DNA of 64,000 bases from DASWJQ01 sp036397095 (GTDB lineage Bacteria; Chloroflexota; Anaerolineae; Anaerolineales; E44-bin32). Under the pieces are notes generated by a model. That model had not been told where the DNA came from. It searched no databases and saw only the letters and a list, made by a program, of their open reading frames with translations. Below are positions 1-8,347 of the stretch, piece by piece. The stretch spans positions 1-64,000 of the forward strand of contig DASWJQ010000057.1 of assembly GCA_036397095.1 (NCBI GenBank), in the 5' to 3' direction. The position numbers were made by a program, and so were the translations under genes. How positions within the stretch are numbered: position 1 is the first letter of the stretch; every line of letters starts with the position of its first letter.

Positions 1-683
1 CGGTTCAGTACATGGTCGATCTGTACCAGGGGGCCATGCGCCCCGACAGCGTCTTCGACTGGACCGCCGCCACCAACAACCAGGGTCTGATCGCCGGCGA
101 CCTGTCCTACATCATGAACTCTATCTCGGCCTACCGCAGCCTGCAGAAGATCGACCCGGAGGCGGCCGATGACATCGGCTTCGGGCCAGCCCTCGAAGGA
201 CCGCGTGGCGACCGCTGGGCCTCTTCACACGTCTGGGCGATCTATGTCATCCCGAACTATGTGGAGGGCGCCGAGCTGGAGGCCGCCAAGGCCTTCATGC
301 TGCACCTGGCCGCCAACTACAACCAGGCCACTTTCAACAGCGAGCTGTATACCTTCCCGGCCTTCGGGGACACCGTTCCCCAACTGAGCGAGTGGCTGGC
401 CAACGATCCGTTCGGTTCACGACCGGCCGACAAGCTGGCACTGCTCGGCGAAGCCCATGAATGGACCGCCTGGATCGGCTTCCCGGGGCCGGCCAACCCG
501 GCCACCGGCGAGGTCTTTGGGACGTTTGTCATCCCAACCATGATGGCCCGCGCCGCCCGCGGTGAGGTGACGCCGGCCGAAGCGGTTTGTGAGGCCCACA
601 CCGCCATCGAACAGATCTTCGACAAATGGCGGGCCGAAGGCCTGGTCGGGGGTGAATCGACCCCCGAGTGCCAGGTCCAATAG
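1..683 (+). CDS. Sugar ABC transporter substrate-binding protein (C-terminal part)
   Basis: The reading frame is open from base 3, so the true start lies left of the window. The visible 220 or so residues look like the C-terminal lobe of a family-1 extracellular solute-binding protein: a short YIMNS segment, a VIPNY strand, a helix around AKAFMLHLAAN and a closing helix with IEQIFDKWRAEG. It would deliver a sugar or similar solute to the importer encoded just downstream. Assignment rests on this fold-like pattern and on the following MalK/MalF/MalG-type genes. The substrate cannot be read from the sequence, and the signal peptide or lipobox lies outside the window. Confidence 0.8.
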   Translation, partial: VQYMVDLYQGAMRPDSVFDWTAATNNQGLIAGDLSYIMNSISAYRSLQKIDPEAADDIGFGPALEGPRGDRWASSHVWAIYVIPNYVEGAELEAAKAFMLHLAANYNQATFNSELYTFPAFGDTVPQLSEWLANDPFGSRPADKLALLGEAHEWTAWIGFPGPANPATGEVFGTFVIPTMMARAARGEVTPAEAVCEAHTAIEQIFDKWRAEGLVGGESTPECQVQ

Positions 684-705
684 CTCACCTCGACGGACAG
701 GCCAA

Positions 706-732
706 GGGGCCCGCCGCGTTGCGGCGGGCCCC
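706..732 (+). terminator. Strong GC hairpin between binding-protein and ATPase genes
   Basis: A perfect 12-bp stem (GGGGCCCGCCGC with its complement) and a 3-nt loop lie 23 bp after the binding-protein stop and end 29 bp before the ATPase start. There is no T-run after it. This suits a partial terminator or a 3'-end stabiliser that leaves more binding-protein mRNA than transporter mRNA. Confidence 0.65.
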
Positions 733-761
733 TCCTATCAAACTGTTGAGACCCATCCACC

Positions 762-1796
762 ATGGCTGTAGTCGAAACCAGAGACATCAAGAAACACTTC
801 CAGGACGTTCGTGCTGTTGATGGCGTAACGCTTTCCATCCAGCAAGGCGAGTTCCTCGTCATCCTCGGCCCTTCCGGCAGCGGCAAGACCACGCTGATGC
901 GTTTGATCGCCGGCCTGGAAACGCCGACCGATGGCGAGATCCTGATCGGAGGGCAAGACGTCACCGATCTGCCGCCCCGCCTGAGGGACATCGGGATGGT
1001 CTTCCAGAGCTACGCCCTTTACCCGCATATGACCGTCTTCGACAACATCGCTTTCCCGCTGCGCGCCAGCGGCAGCCGCTCGACCGAGGAGGTGCGCCAG
1101 GCGGTCGAGTGGGCAACCGGCATTCTGGACATCCAACATCTATTAGAGCGCAAACCGCGTCAGCTCAGCGGCGGCGAGCGCCAGCGGGTGGCCCTGTCGC
1201 GAGCCCTGGCCAAAGAGCCCGATGTGCTGTTGCTCGACGAGCCGCTGTCGAACCTCGACGCCAAGCTGCGGGCATCCGCGCGTGACGAGCTTCAGCGCTT
1301 TCAGCGCCGCTTGGGTATCACGACGATCTTCGTCACCCACGACCAGGTCGAGGCGATGGGGCTCGGCGATCGGATTGTCGTGATGAGCGGGGGCAAGGTG
1401 CGTCAGGTCGGATCGCCCCAGCAGGTCTATCACGACTCAGCCGACACTTTCGTCGCTACTTTCCTCGGTTCGCCCGGCATGAACTTCATCAAACGCGACC
1501 AGCTTCTGGTTGGATTCCGGCCGGAGCAGTTCGTGCCTATGGCTACCGTCCAATCAGAGAACGATTTGACCGTTCTTCCATTCCGGGTCGGGCGAGTGGA
1601 GTACCTCGGGGCGGACAAGCTGATCTACGGCGAGGTCCTGGATCAAGGCCACGAGACCGCCATCATCTCGCGCATGTCCTCCGAGCAAACCTTCTGGCTC
1701 GAGCCCGGTGAGGTCTACGACTTCGCCGTGCAGAAGCAGCAGCTGCGGTTCTTTGACTCAGAGACCGGCGAACGCGTCGCGCCGGTTAAGACCTGA
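762..1796 (+). CDS. ABC transporter ATP-binding protein, MalK/UgpC type
   Basis: This is the cytoplasmic ATPase that powers the sugar importer with the two permeases downstream. The order of motifs is complete: Walker A GPSGSGKTT near residue 36, Q-loop in VFQSYALYP, signature LSGGERQR, Walker B VLLLDEP, D-loop SNLDAKL and switch His in VTHDQ. A C-terminal regulatory OB-like region with GFRPEQF, typical of MalK/UgpC proteins, follows. At 344 residues it is slightly short for the family. The next gene begins one base after its stop codon. Confidence 0.93.
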   Translation: MAVVETRDIKKHFQDVRAVDGVTLSIQQGEFLVILGPSGSGKTTLMRLIAGLETPTDGEILIGGQDVTDLPPRLRDIGMVFQSYALYPHMTVFDNIAFPLRASGSRSTEEVRQAVEWATGILDIQHLLERKPRQLSGGERQRVALSRALAKEPDVLLLDEPLSNLDAKLRASARDELQRFQRRLGITTIFVTHDQVEAMGLGDRIVVMSGGKVRQVGSPQQVYHDSADTFVATFLGSPGMNFIKRDQLLVGFRPEQFVPMATVQSENDLTVLPFRVGRVEYLGADKLIYGEVLDQGHETAIISRMSSEQTFWLEPGEVYDFAVQKQQLRFFDSETGERVAPVKT

Positions 1797-1797
1797 G

Positions 1798-2748
1798 TTG
1801 GCTGTCGTCGACACGCCCGCGGAAAAGCGGTCCGGTTTCTTCACCGGCCTGGCCGACCGCGAGGAAATCCTGGCGCCGGCCTTCCTCGCACCCGCAGTAG
1901 CCTACATCATCCTGCTGGTCGGCGTCCCCGTCACGCTGGCCATCGCCTTCAGCGTTACCGACGTGACGGTCGGCGATACCAGCCTGGACTTTGTCGGCCT
2001 GGCCAATTTCCGGGCGGTGTTCCAGACACCCCAGTTCCGACGGGCCCTGGTCAATTCGGTCGTGTTCACGATCGCAGCCCAGGTGATCGTCATCATCCTG
2101 GCCAATGTCCTGGCAGTCATCCTGGCCGAGGACTTCCGGGGAAAGTGGTTGGCCCGCTTCTTGATCATCCTGCCCTGGGCTACCCCCATCAGCCTGGGCA
2201 CGATCGGCTGGCTGTGGATGCTCGATTCGACGCTTAGTCCCCTCGACTGGGTGATGGTCCAGCTCGGTCTACTGGGACCCGGCTCACTGTTTGGCCCGAG
2301 TGATCACATGAACTTCCTTGGCAAGGAGTTCCTGGCCATGGCCTCGGTCACCCTGGTCCACATCTGGCGCGTGCTGCCTCTGGCAACCGTCATTCTTGTC
2401 GCCGGCCTCACTTCCATCCCCAACGATCTGATCGACCAGGCCAAGGTGGACGGCGGCTCGTTCATGCGCATCTTGTTCCGAATCAAGCTGCCTCTGATCC
2501 TGCCGATCATGGCCATTGCCCTTCTGTTTGGCATCGTCTTTACCTTTACGGATATGACCGTGGTCTATGTGCTGACCCGCGGCGGTCCGGTCTACTACAC
2601 GCAGGTCTTGCCGGTTTGGTCGTTCTACACTGGAATCAACGGGGGGGCATTGGCGCAAGGGGCGGCTATTGCGCTCTTCCTGTTCCCGGTCCTGCTGGCG
2701 GTGGCCATCCTGATGCTGCAAATGGCCCGCCGGATGGAAGTCAACTGA
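1798..2748 (+). CDS. ABC transporter permease, MalF type
   Basis: Inner-membrane permease of the sugar importer, about 316 residues with six hydrophobic segments (the first around APAFLAPAVAYIILLVG). The conserved permease loop for coupling to the ATPase appears as DLIDQAKVDGGSFMRILFRIKLPLI. A longer open frame from 1708 overlaps the ATPase gene. The TTG at 1798, directly after the ATPase stop, is preferred because it gives a normal MalF-like N-terminus (AVVDTPAEKRSGF). The next permease starts one base after this stop. Confidence 0.88.
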   Translation: MAVVDTPAEKRSGFFTGLADREEILAPAFLAPAVAYIILLVGVPVTLAIAFSVTDVTVGDTSLDFVGLANFRAVFQTPQFRRALVNSVVFTIAAQVIVIILANVLAVILAEDFRGKWLARFLIILPWATPISLGTIGWLWMLDSTLSPLDWVMVQLGLLGPGSLFGPSDHMNFLGKEFLAMASVTLVHIWRVLPLATVILVAGLTSIPNDLIDQAKVDGGSFMRILFRIKLPLILPIMAIALLFGIVFTFTDMTVVYVLTRGGPVYYTQVLPVWSFYTGINGGALAQGAAIALFLFPVLLAVAILMLQMARRMEVN

Positions 2749-2749
2749 G

Positions 2750-3595
2750 ATGCGCAATTTCAGACGCGCTCTTCGCCGGCTGCCACTTTACGTCGGCGTG
2801 TCGCTCTTCTGCTTTGTGTACTCTTTCCCCTTCCTGTGGATGGTGATCACGACGTTCAAGCAGGACCGCGACTTATACCGGCTGGAGGGCAATCCCTTCC
2901 TGTACAACCAGCCTCCGACGTTAGACAACATCCGCCTCTTGTTTGAGCGGACCAACTACGCCACCTTCTTGAACAATTCGGCCGTGGTCGGTGTGGTGGT
3001 GGTGCTGATCACCTTGGTGATCGCCATTCCGGCAGGTTACAGCCTGGCGCGGCTGGCCGGCCGTTGGGGCGAGCGGGCCGGGATCCTGATCTTCCTTGTG
3101 TACCTCGTTCCGCCGACCCTGCTCTTCATCCCCCTGTTTCGCATCGTCGTAACACTTGGGCTGCAGAACACAATCTGGTCGCTGATTGTCGTGTATCCGA
3201 CGATGACGATCCCCTTCTCGACCTGGCTATTGATGGGCTTCTTCAAATCGATACCGCGTGAATTGGAGGAGGCCGCCCTGGTCGATGGCTACAGCCGCCT
3301 GGCCGCGTTCCGCCGCGTGATTCTGCCGTTATCCATGTCCGGGATCACTGCCGTGATCGTCTTCACCTTCACGCTCACGCTGCACGAGTTCATCTACGCC
3401 CTGACCTTCATCTCGTCTTCGGCCCAGCGCACCATCAGCGTCGGCATTCCAACCGAGCTGATTCGCGGAGATGTCTTCTACTGGCAGTCGCTGGTGGCGG
3501 CGGCCGTAATCGTCGCCATACCGGTCGGCATCATCTACAACTTGTTCCTCGACCGGTTGGTGGAGGGCTTCACGATGGGTGCGTTGAAAGGCTAG
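2750..3595 (+). CDS. ABC transporter permease, MalG type
   Basis: Second permease of the sugar importer, 281 residues with six predicted membrane segments. It begins with the short N-terminal helix and PFLWMVITTFK stretch typical of MalG-like subunits. The ATPase-coupling EAA-like loop reads ELEEAALVDGYSRLAAFRRVILPL. It completes a four-gene set of binding protein, ATPase, MalF and MalG. No kinase, glycosidase or regulator sits beside it, so the sugar stays unknown. Confidence 0.9.
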   Translation: MRNFRRALRRLPLYVGVSLFCFVYSFPFLWMVITTFKQDRDLYRLEGNPFLYNQPPTLDNIRLLFERTNYATFLNNSAVVGVVVVLITLVIAIPAGYSLARLAGRWGERAGILIFLVYLVPPTLLFIPLFRIVVTLGLQNTIWSLIVVYPTMTIPFSTWLLMGFFKSIPRELEEAALVDGYSRLAAFRRVILPLSMSGITAVIVFTFTLTLHEFIYALTFISSSAQRTISVGIPTELIRGDVFYWQSLVAAAVIVAIPVGIIYNLFLDRLVEGFTMGALKG

Positions 3596-3601
3596 CGCTG
3601 A

Positions 3602-3697
3602 GCGGTCAGCAGTCAGCCGTCAGCAAGAGCCCATAACACGAAGTCTCAATGTCACAAGCACATGCTCTGCCTTTAAGTCTTTGTGCCTTTGTGTTAT
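3602..3697. repeat. Dispersed intergenic inverted repeat, copy 1, with heptad repeat
   Basis: Bases 3602-3624 are three imperfect units of GGTCAGC/AGTCAGC type. Bases 3633-3697 then form an imperfect palindrome whose arms read ATAACACGAAG... and ...CTTTGTGTTAT. The right arm carries the same CTTTGTGCCTTTGTG words seen at 47.7 kb and 59.2-59.4 kb. It lies between the converging sugar transporter and the mmsA pseudogene, where it could also act as a bidirectional terminator. Confidence 0.6.
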
Positions 3698-3721
3698 TCG
3701 GTCTTTTCCCCGAGGGATACG

Positions 3722-4636
3722 CTAGAACTTACGAGTCCACTCGTCGGGCCAGCGTTCGACGACCTCCTTCTTCTGGGTGAAGAACTCGACGGCGTCCCGG
3801 CCCTAGCCATGCAGGTCGCCGAAGAAGCTGTCCTTCCAACCGCTGAAGGGGAAGTGCGCCATCGGCGCCGCCACACCCAGATTGATGCCGATGTTGCCGA
3901 CCTCGGCTAGATAGCGGAACTGGCGAGCGGCCGCCCCGTTGCGGGTGAACAAACAGGCCATATTGCCGTAATTGCCGCTGTTTAGTAAACCGATCGCCTC
4001 GTCCACCGTCTCGACGTGGATCAGCCCCAGGACCGGACCAAAGATTTCGGTGCGGGCCAACTCGCCCCCAGCCGGCAGATCGGCCAGGACAGTCGGCCGG
4101 ATAAAGAATCCATCCTCGTAGCCAGCGATCGAGGTCTGTCGGCCATCTGCCACCAGCCGCCCCCCCTCTCCGACACCGGTCCCTATCAACCGCTCGATCC
4201 TGTCCCTGGATTGCGCCGAGATCACGGGGCCCATCTCAATGGCGGCATCCAACCCCGATCCCACCCGGCGCTCGCGGGCAACCGTGCCAATCGCCTCGGT
4301 GAATGTCTTTCCGCTTTCCCCAACCGTGATCGCCAGCGAGGCCGCCAGGCAGCGCTGCCCGGCGCAGCCGAAGGCGCTGTCGGCCACAATCGTGGTCGCG
4401 GCTTCCAAGTCGGCGTCGGGCAGCACCACCATTGGGTTCTTGGCGCCACCTTGCGCCTGGACCCGCTTGCCCGTGGCGGCCTTAGCCGCCTGATCGACCT
4501 GCGAAGCCGGTGAGAGAGGGGTGGTAGCCAGCCTCTCGCCGGTGGCTGGATTGATAACTGCTAGACTCTCGGCGTCATCGACCAGGATCCAGTCACCGTT
4601 GATATAGTTGCGAACTGTACTCGGCACCTCGACCAT
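3722..4636 (-). pseudogene. mmsA: Methylmalonate-semialdehyde dehydrogenase, decayed (internal deletion and in-frame TAG)
   Basis: The intact family is about 490 residues and oxidises methylmalonate or malonate semialdehyde to propionyl- or acetyl-CoA. Here the N-terminus (NYINGDW, INPATGE) runs normally to about residue 53, then jumps directly to KRVQAQGGAKN near base 4475. About 195 residues of the NAD-binding and central region are missing, in frame. The catalytic cysteine motif AGQRCLA survives. A TAG at 3803-3805 then interrupts the C-terminus after GDLHG. The same frame continues beyond it as GRDAVEFFTQKK...WPDEWTRKF to a proper stop at 3722. Two independent lesions make it very likely a pseudogene. 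Confidence 0.9.
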
Positions 4637-4790
4637 CGCCGCACACCTTCCAACCCGGACGGATCTGCCCTACCTAGAATAGCATTCGCTGGCCAACTGC
4701 CCTGTACTATGGCCGGCGGCGAATGAGAAGGAATTCAGCTTTAAAGCGGGCCTGCTCCACCTCAATCGGCGCCTCTGCCGGACTCTGTCC

Positions 4791-5486
4791 CTAGCCCAAC
4801 GGCACCACCACCGTCGGATGCGCATCCTTGCGCGGGTTTTTCGAACCGATCTTGCACCAGCCCAACTCGACCCGGCTCTTGCCCGGGTTCCAGTAGCCCA
4901 TGAAGGTGCCCTCCCCCTGGCGTGAATCAACCAACCACATCCATTGGGTGTCTTCGACCGTCCGCCCGTAGTAGTCAAAACGATGATCCTGGTGTTCTTC
5001 GGCCGACCGGCGCTGCAGCACAAGGTACTCGGGGAAGGTAAGCGAGGTCCAGTCTTTTTCCCGGAAGAGCTTGTCGATTTGGGGTCCTGTCCTTCCCCGG
5101 GTTTCATCCGGATAGCCATTGCCGCCGATCCTCAGCAGGTAGGCAGCCTCGGTCCGATTGCGAACTTCGGAGCTGGTAAGCAGGTCGTCCACCGGCGAAA
5201 AAGGCGGCTGATACTGCTCCCCTTCGGGCAAGCCGGCCAGCTCGGCGACCGCCGTTGCCTCCAGCAGCTTGGGCGCCTGCTCCAATTGGGCCGACGGCGG
5301 CGGAAGGACGAAACCCAAGTCCAACCCCGCCTTCAGCGCGCGTCGTAGCGCGGCTTCTTCGTCAGGGCTCGGGTTGACCTGCTCGGGCAGCGCGTTGGCC
5401 GAATCCGGCAAGCCATGCTCCTCGAAGAACAGCCGCGAAGCCTTCAGGACTCCAGCAACCTCCCTGGGACCACTGACTGGATACAT
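4791..5486 (-). CDS. Hypothetical protein
   Basis: I do not recognise this protein of about 231 residues. The start at 5486 is chosen because an AAGGAGG ribosome-binding site sits 8 nt upstream. A longer frame from 5564 has no such site. It has no signal peptide or membrane segment. The C-terminal half is rich in aromatic and charged residues (EYLVLQRRSAEEH, DYYGRTVEDTQWMWLVDSRQGEG, GYWNPGKS) and reads like a compact soluble domain. Its TAG stop is followed in the same frame by 28 plausible codons, so the gene may once have been longer. It is followed on the same strand by the mmsA pseudogene. Confidence 0.55.
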   Translation of the reverse strand: MYPVSGPREVAGVLKASRLFFEEHGLPDSANALPEQVNPSPDEEAALRRALKAGLDLGFVLPPPSAQLEQAPKLLEATAVAELAGLPEGEQYQPPFSPVDDLLTSSEVRNRTEAAYLLRIGGNGYPDETRGRTGPQIDKLFREKDWTSLTFPEYLVLQRRSAEEHQDHRFDYYGRTVEDTQWMWLVDSRQGEGTFMGYWNPGKSRVELGWCKIGSKNPRKDAHPTVVVPLG

Positions 5487-5887
5487 CCACCATGCCTCCT
5501 TCGCTTGCTGAACCTCGAGCTGCTGCCGGGGCGCGCCCAGGGTTTCCCAGGCCGCGCGGCACACTCGCTACCCGGTATAGCGGTCTGAGGCGCAATGCTG
5601 CGGGGCTCAATCCAGCTGGCACCCGATCGACACGTTCGGAGAGGTCCGCCTGCATACCCCGTGTAGATGCGTCGTATACAACGTCCCTACAAGGCGCGTA
5701 AATGACCCAGAGGGGAGCGACCGCACCTCGCTCCCACGGATAGGTAACACGGAACACGGGACCCCAACTCCGTTTCCTGTGCCGCGAGTCCCGGATCGCC
5801 TTGTCTGCCGCCGCCTGCGACCTCTTTGACAGGCTCATGGGCGCTCAGCTTTGAGTGGTGTGCCCCCTGTGGGGACTCGAGCCGTAT
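5487..5887. other. Gene-free gap with hairpin and near-palindrome
   Basis: No convincing gene is seen in these 400 bases; the open frames present lack ribosome-binding sites and normal composition. Two marks stand out. One is a perfect 8-bp hairpin at 5713-5735 (GGGAGCGA and complement). The other is a near-perfect palindrome at 5670-5683 around GTATAC, which could be an operator for the minus-strand gene starting at 5486. Confidence 0.4.
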
Positions 5888-6088
5888 TTAGGCCTTTACC
5901 CGGTGCAGGAAGGCCCCGATCTGCTCGATCGCTTCTTCGGTCGTCATCCCGTAGTACAGCTGGATGATCGCCACCAAACGATCCAGATCCCCTTCGACCC
6001 AGTGCAGCTCTTCGTTGGGGATCCCCGGCCACTCACGTCCGATTTCCCGGCCAAGTATGCCCCAATGATCACGCAGATAGCCTCGCAT
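5888..6088 (-). CDS. CsbD-like small stress protein
   Basis: This 66-residue soluble protein has the layout of CsbD/YjbJ general stress proteins: an N-terminal helix with a Trp (HWGILGREI), the segment EELHWVEGDLDRLVAIIQ matching the family's DLxxIxGxxDxLVGxIQ pattern, then YYGMTTEEAIEQI. The start at 6088 has a GGGAGG site 5 nt upstream. A longer frame to 6280 overlaps the divergent peptidase gene and has atypical composition. The molecular function of CsbD proteins is not settled. Assignment is by pattern only. Confidence 0.65.
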   Translation of the reverse strand: MRGYLRDHWGILGREIGREWPGIPNEELHWVEGDLDRLVAIIQLYYGMTTEEAIEQIGAFLHRVKA

Positions 6089-6181
6089 GTTGACCTCCCT
6101 TTGCCGGCCGGCCCTCGGATGTGGCCTGGTTCGCCGGCGGCGCTTGCCTGCTAGCTTGTCCCACTTCGGAGGTCCATTGGA

Positions 6182-7057
6182 GTGCCGCCGGATATGATTG
6201 GAGGTCGATACGAAGGCCCAGACGCTTGTGGCGGGGCCCACCCTATGCCGCCCCATGAAGGAGGCTGGACTATCGACCACATTCGTCGTCTATGGCGCAA
6301 ACTTCGCCCCCCGGCCGAGCTCTCATCCCACGAGGCTCGCTTCCTGCAAGGTCGGCTGCCCTACCTGGCTGACCTAGCGCCGGCCGACCAGCAACAACTA
6401 CAGCAGTTGACGGCCCTATTCGTACGCCATAAGAAGTTCGAAGGTGCCGGCGGTATGCTGGTCGACCAAGCGGTCCGACTCACGATCGCCGGACAGGCGT
6501 GCCTGCTTCACCTGCGGCTCCCCGGTCCACTTTTCCCGACCTTGCGGACGGTGATCGTTTACCCTGGCACCTACCAGGTCGATGAAACCATCCGCCGCCC
6601 GGAGGGCGTCGAGCTTGCCATTCAGGAAGCGCGCGCCGGTGAGTCCTGGTCCCATGGCACATTGGTGCTGTCCTGGGAGGATGTGCTGGACGGATTTGCC
6701 GACCCGGCCGACGGCTGGAACGTCGTGTTTCACGAGTTCGCCCATCAACTCGATAGTGAGACCGGTGAAACCAACGGTGCACCGGCGCTGGCTCACCCAG
6801 AAGACTATGCGACATGGCAGCATCACTTCCGAGCGGGCTTCGAGCTTGCCCGGCAACGTATCCGTCGGGGGGAAGATGCCTACCCATTTGACGAGTACGA
6901 CACCGAGTCGCCGGCCGAGTATTTTGCCGCCGCCAGCGAGCTCTTCTTTGAGCTGCCAGCCGAACTCAAGGTCGCCGAGCCGGCCATCTATCGCCAACTC
7001 GCCCACTTCTACAGACAGGATCCAGCCGCGCGGCGCTCGGGCCGGGCGACTGTATAA
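6182..7057 (+). CDS. mtfA: MtfA-family zinc-dependent peptidase
   Basis: Soluble peptidase of the M90/MtfA family, which in Escherichia coli titrates the Mlc glucose repressor. The metal motif HEFAH is at about residues 184-188, and the downstream glutamate lies in DTESPAEYFAAASELFFELP, as in the family. The segment TVIVYPGTYQVDE and the closing FYRQDPAAR also match. A GTG at 6182 with GGAGG upstream is taken as start; ATGs at 6194 and 6245 are possible. It is divergent from the CsbD-like gene. No Mlc homologue is present in the window, so the regulatory partner is unknown. Confidence 0.82.
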   Translation: MPPDMIGGRYEGPDACGGAHPMPPHEGGWTIDHIRRLWRKLRPPAELSSHEARFLQGRLPYLADLAPADQQQLQQLTALFVRHKKFEGAGGMLVDQAVRLTIAGQACLLHLRLPGPLFPTLRTVIVYPGTYQVDETIRRPEGVELAIQEARAGESWSHGTLVLSWEDVLDGFADPADGWNVVFHEFAHQLDSETGETNGAPALAHPEDYATWQHHFRAGFELARQRIRRGEDAYPFDEYDTESPAEYFAAASELFFELPAELKVAEPAIYRQLAHFYRQDPAARRSGRATV

Positions 7058-7058
7058 T
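7053..7058 (+). promoter_or_regulatory. -10 box TATAAT before the phosphatase gene
   Basis: A perfect TATAAT overlaps the mtfA stop codon and lies 38 bp before the phosphatase start. No clear TTGACA-like -35 is seen. The same TATAAT/TACAAT-CGC context recurs before several other genes in the window. Confidence 0.5.
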
Positions 7059-7096
7059 CGCCCACCCGAGCTGGCATCCGCCTTGGAGACCTACTC

Positions 7097-8347
7097 ATGC
7101 CCGTAAGTTCCATCGAACGCCTTCAGACGCTCTACGGCGTCAGCCTGGCGCTCAGTTCGGAGCTTGACCTGCAAGCATTGCTGCCGGAGGTCATCGACCA
7201 GGTCATCGCAGTCACCGGCGCCGAGCGCGGCTTTCTCATGCTCGGCGGCGGCAAGGATGATCTGGTTTTCCATGTAGCCCGCGGCCTGGACCAAGCCACG
7301 ATCGAATCGCCCGAGTTCGAAGTCAGCCGCGGCGTCGTAGAAAAGGTTGCCGACAGCGGGGAACCGGTCCGCAGCCTCGATGCCCAGACCGAGGGCTGGT
7401 TGGCCGAACGCAAGAGCATTCATCAACTCAAGCTGCGATCGCTGATGTGTGTTCCGCTCAAGGCCAAGGGCCGGTCGATCGGATTGGTCTACGTCGATAA
7501 CCGGATGCAAGCCGGCATATTCACGCCCGACGATCTGGCCCTGCTTGAAGCCGTCGCCAGCTCGGCGGCCGTCGCCATCGAGAATGCACGCCTGTACAGC
7601 CTGGCGGTCCAGCAAGCTCGGATGGAGCGCGAACTTGAATTGGCAAGTGAATTACAGGCGGCGCTGATTCCCGCGCGGGCGCCTTCGATCCCCGGACTCG
7701 AACTCGCCGGGCAATGGCACGCCGCACTCGAAGTAGCCGGTGACTTCTACGACTTTATCCCCCTATCCAACGGACGACTAGTCGTCGTCATAGGCGATGT
7801 GACCGACAAGGGCGTGCCCGCCGCCTTTTTCATGGGATTGTCCAGGACGACCTTGCGCGCCAGCCTGGCCGCCGACCTGAGCCTGTCGCAAGCCATCGAG
7901 CAGGCCAACCGGCTGCTGTGTGCCGACTCGAGCGGCGGCATGTTTGTCACGTTGTTTGCCATTTCTCTCGACCCGCAGCAGTGGCAGGTCGAGACGGTTT
8001 GCGCCGGCCACAATCCGCCGCTGCTGGTCCGGCCCGGATCGAAGACCGCTGAGGAGCTGCCTGGCGGGGGCATGCCTCTGGGAATCGAGGAATCTCAAGC
8101 GTACCCGGCAACCACGATCGAATTCGAGCCCGGCACCTTCCTGCTGCTGTACACCGACGGTGTGCCGGATGCGGTCAATGGCAGCGGCGAATTCTATGGA
8201 CTGGCAAGGTTGCAGAAACTTGTGCCCAAAGCCGGCCGGCAGGGGCCGGAGAAGGCGTTGGCGATGATCCACGCCGATGTGCTCGCTTTCGCCGACGGGC
8301 AGGCGCCGTATGATGACCTGACCCTGGTGGGGTTGCGGCGTGTCTAA
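7097..8347 (+). CDS. GAF-domain SpoIIE/RsbU-type protein phosphatase
   Basis: A 416-residue signalling phosphatase. Residues 1-165 form a GAF sensor domain (VTGAERGFLML, SLMCVPLKAKG, YVDNR, ASSAAVAIENARLY). A short coiled coil around ARMERELELASELQ follows. The PP2C-like SpoIIE domain then carries the metal-binding aspartates in AGDFYDF, IGDVTDKG and LLYTDGVPD. Such proteins dephosphorylate Ser/Thr on anti-anti-sigma factors or other targets. It overlaps the downstream kinase gene by 8 bp, so the two are translationally coupled and probably act on a shared pathway. Confidence 0.9.
   Translation: MPVSSIERLQTLYGVSLALSSELDLQALLPEVIDQVIAVTGAERGFLMLGGGKDDLVFHVARGLDQATIESPEFEVSRGVVEKVADSGEPVRSLDAQTEGWLAERKSIHQLKLRSLMCVPLKAKGRSIGLVYVDNRMQAGIFTPDDLALLEAVASSAAVAIENARLYSLAVQQARMERELELASELQAALIPARAPSIPGLELAGQWHAALEVAGDFYDFIPLSNGRLVVVIGDVTDKGVPAAFFMGLSRTTLRASLAADLSLSQAIEQANRLLCADSSGGMFVTLFAISLDPQQWQVETVCAGHNPPLLVRPGSKTAEELPGGGMPLGIEESQAYPATTIEFEPGTFLLLYTDGVPDAVNGSGEFYGLARLQKLVPKAGRQGPEKALAMIHADVLAFADGQAPYDDLTLVGLRRV

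Noticed and set aside
3803..4793. TAG recoded as an amino acid (stop-codon reassignment)
   Set aside because: TAG ends many intact genes here (for example those ending at 683, 3595, 20603, 27127 and 30933), and mmsA also has a large deletion. Simple decay explains it better.
5362..5838. 158-codon minus-strand frame overlapping the unknown gene start
   Set aside because: No ribosome-binding site, arginine-rich composition, and overlap with the better-supported start at 5486.
5855..5887. Minus-strand sequence resembling a tRNA 3' end (GGCTCGAGTCC ... ACACCA)
   Set aside because: No matching acceptor, D-arm or anticodon arm is found; the required upstream part would lie inside the CsbD-like gene.
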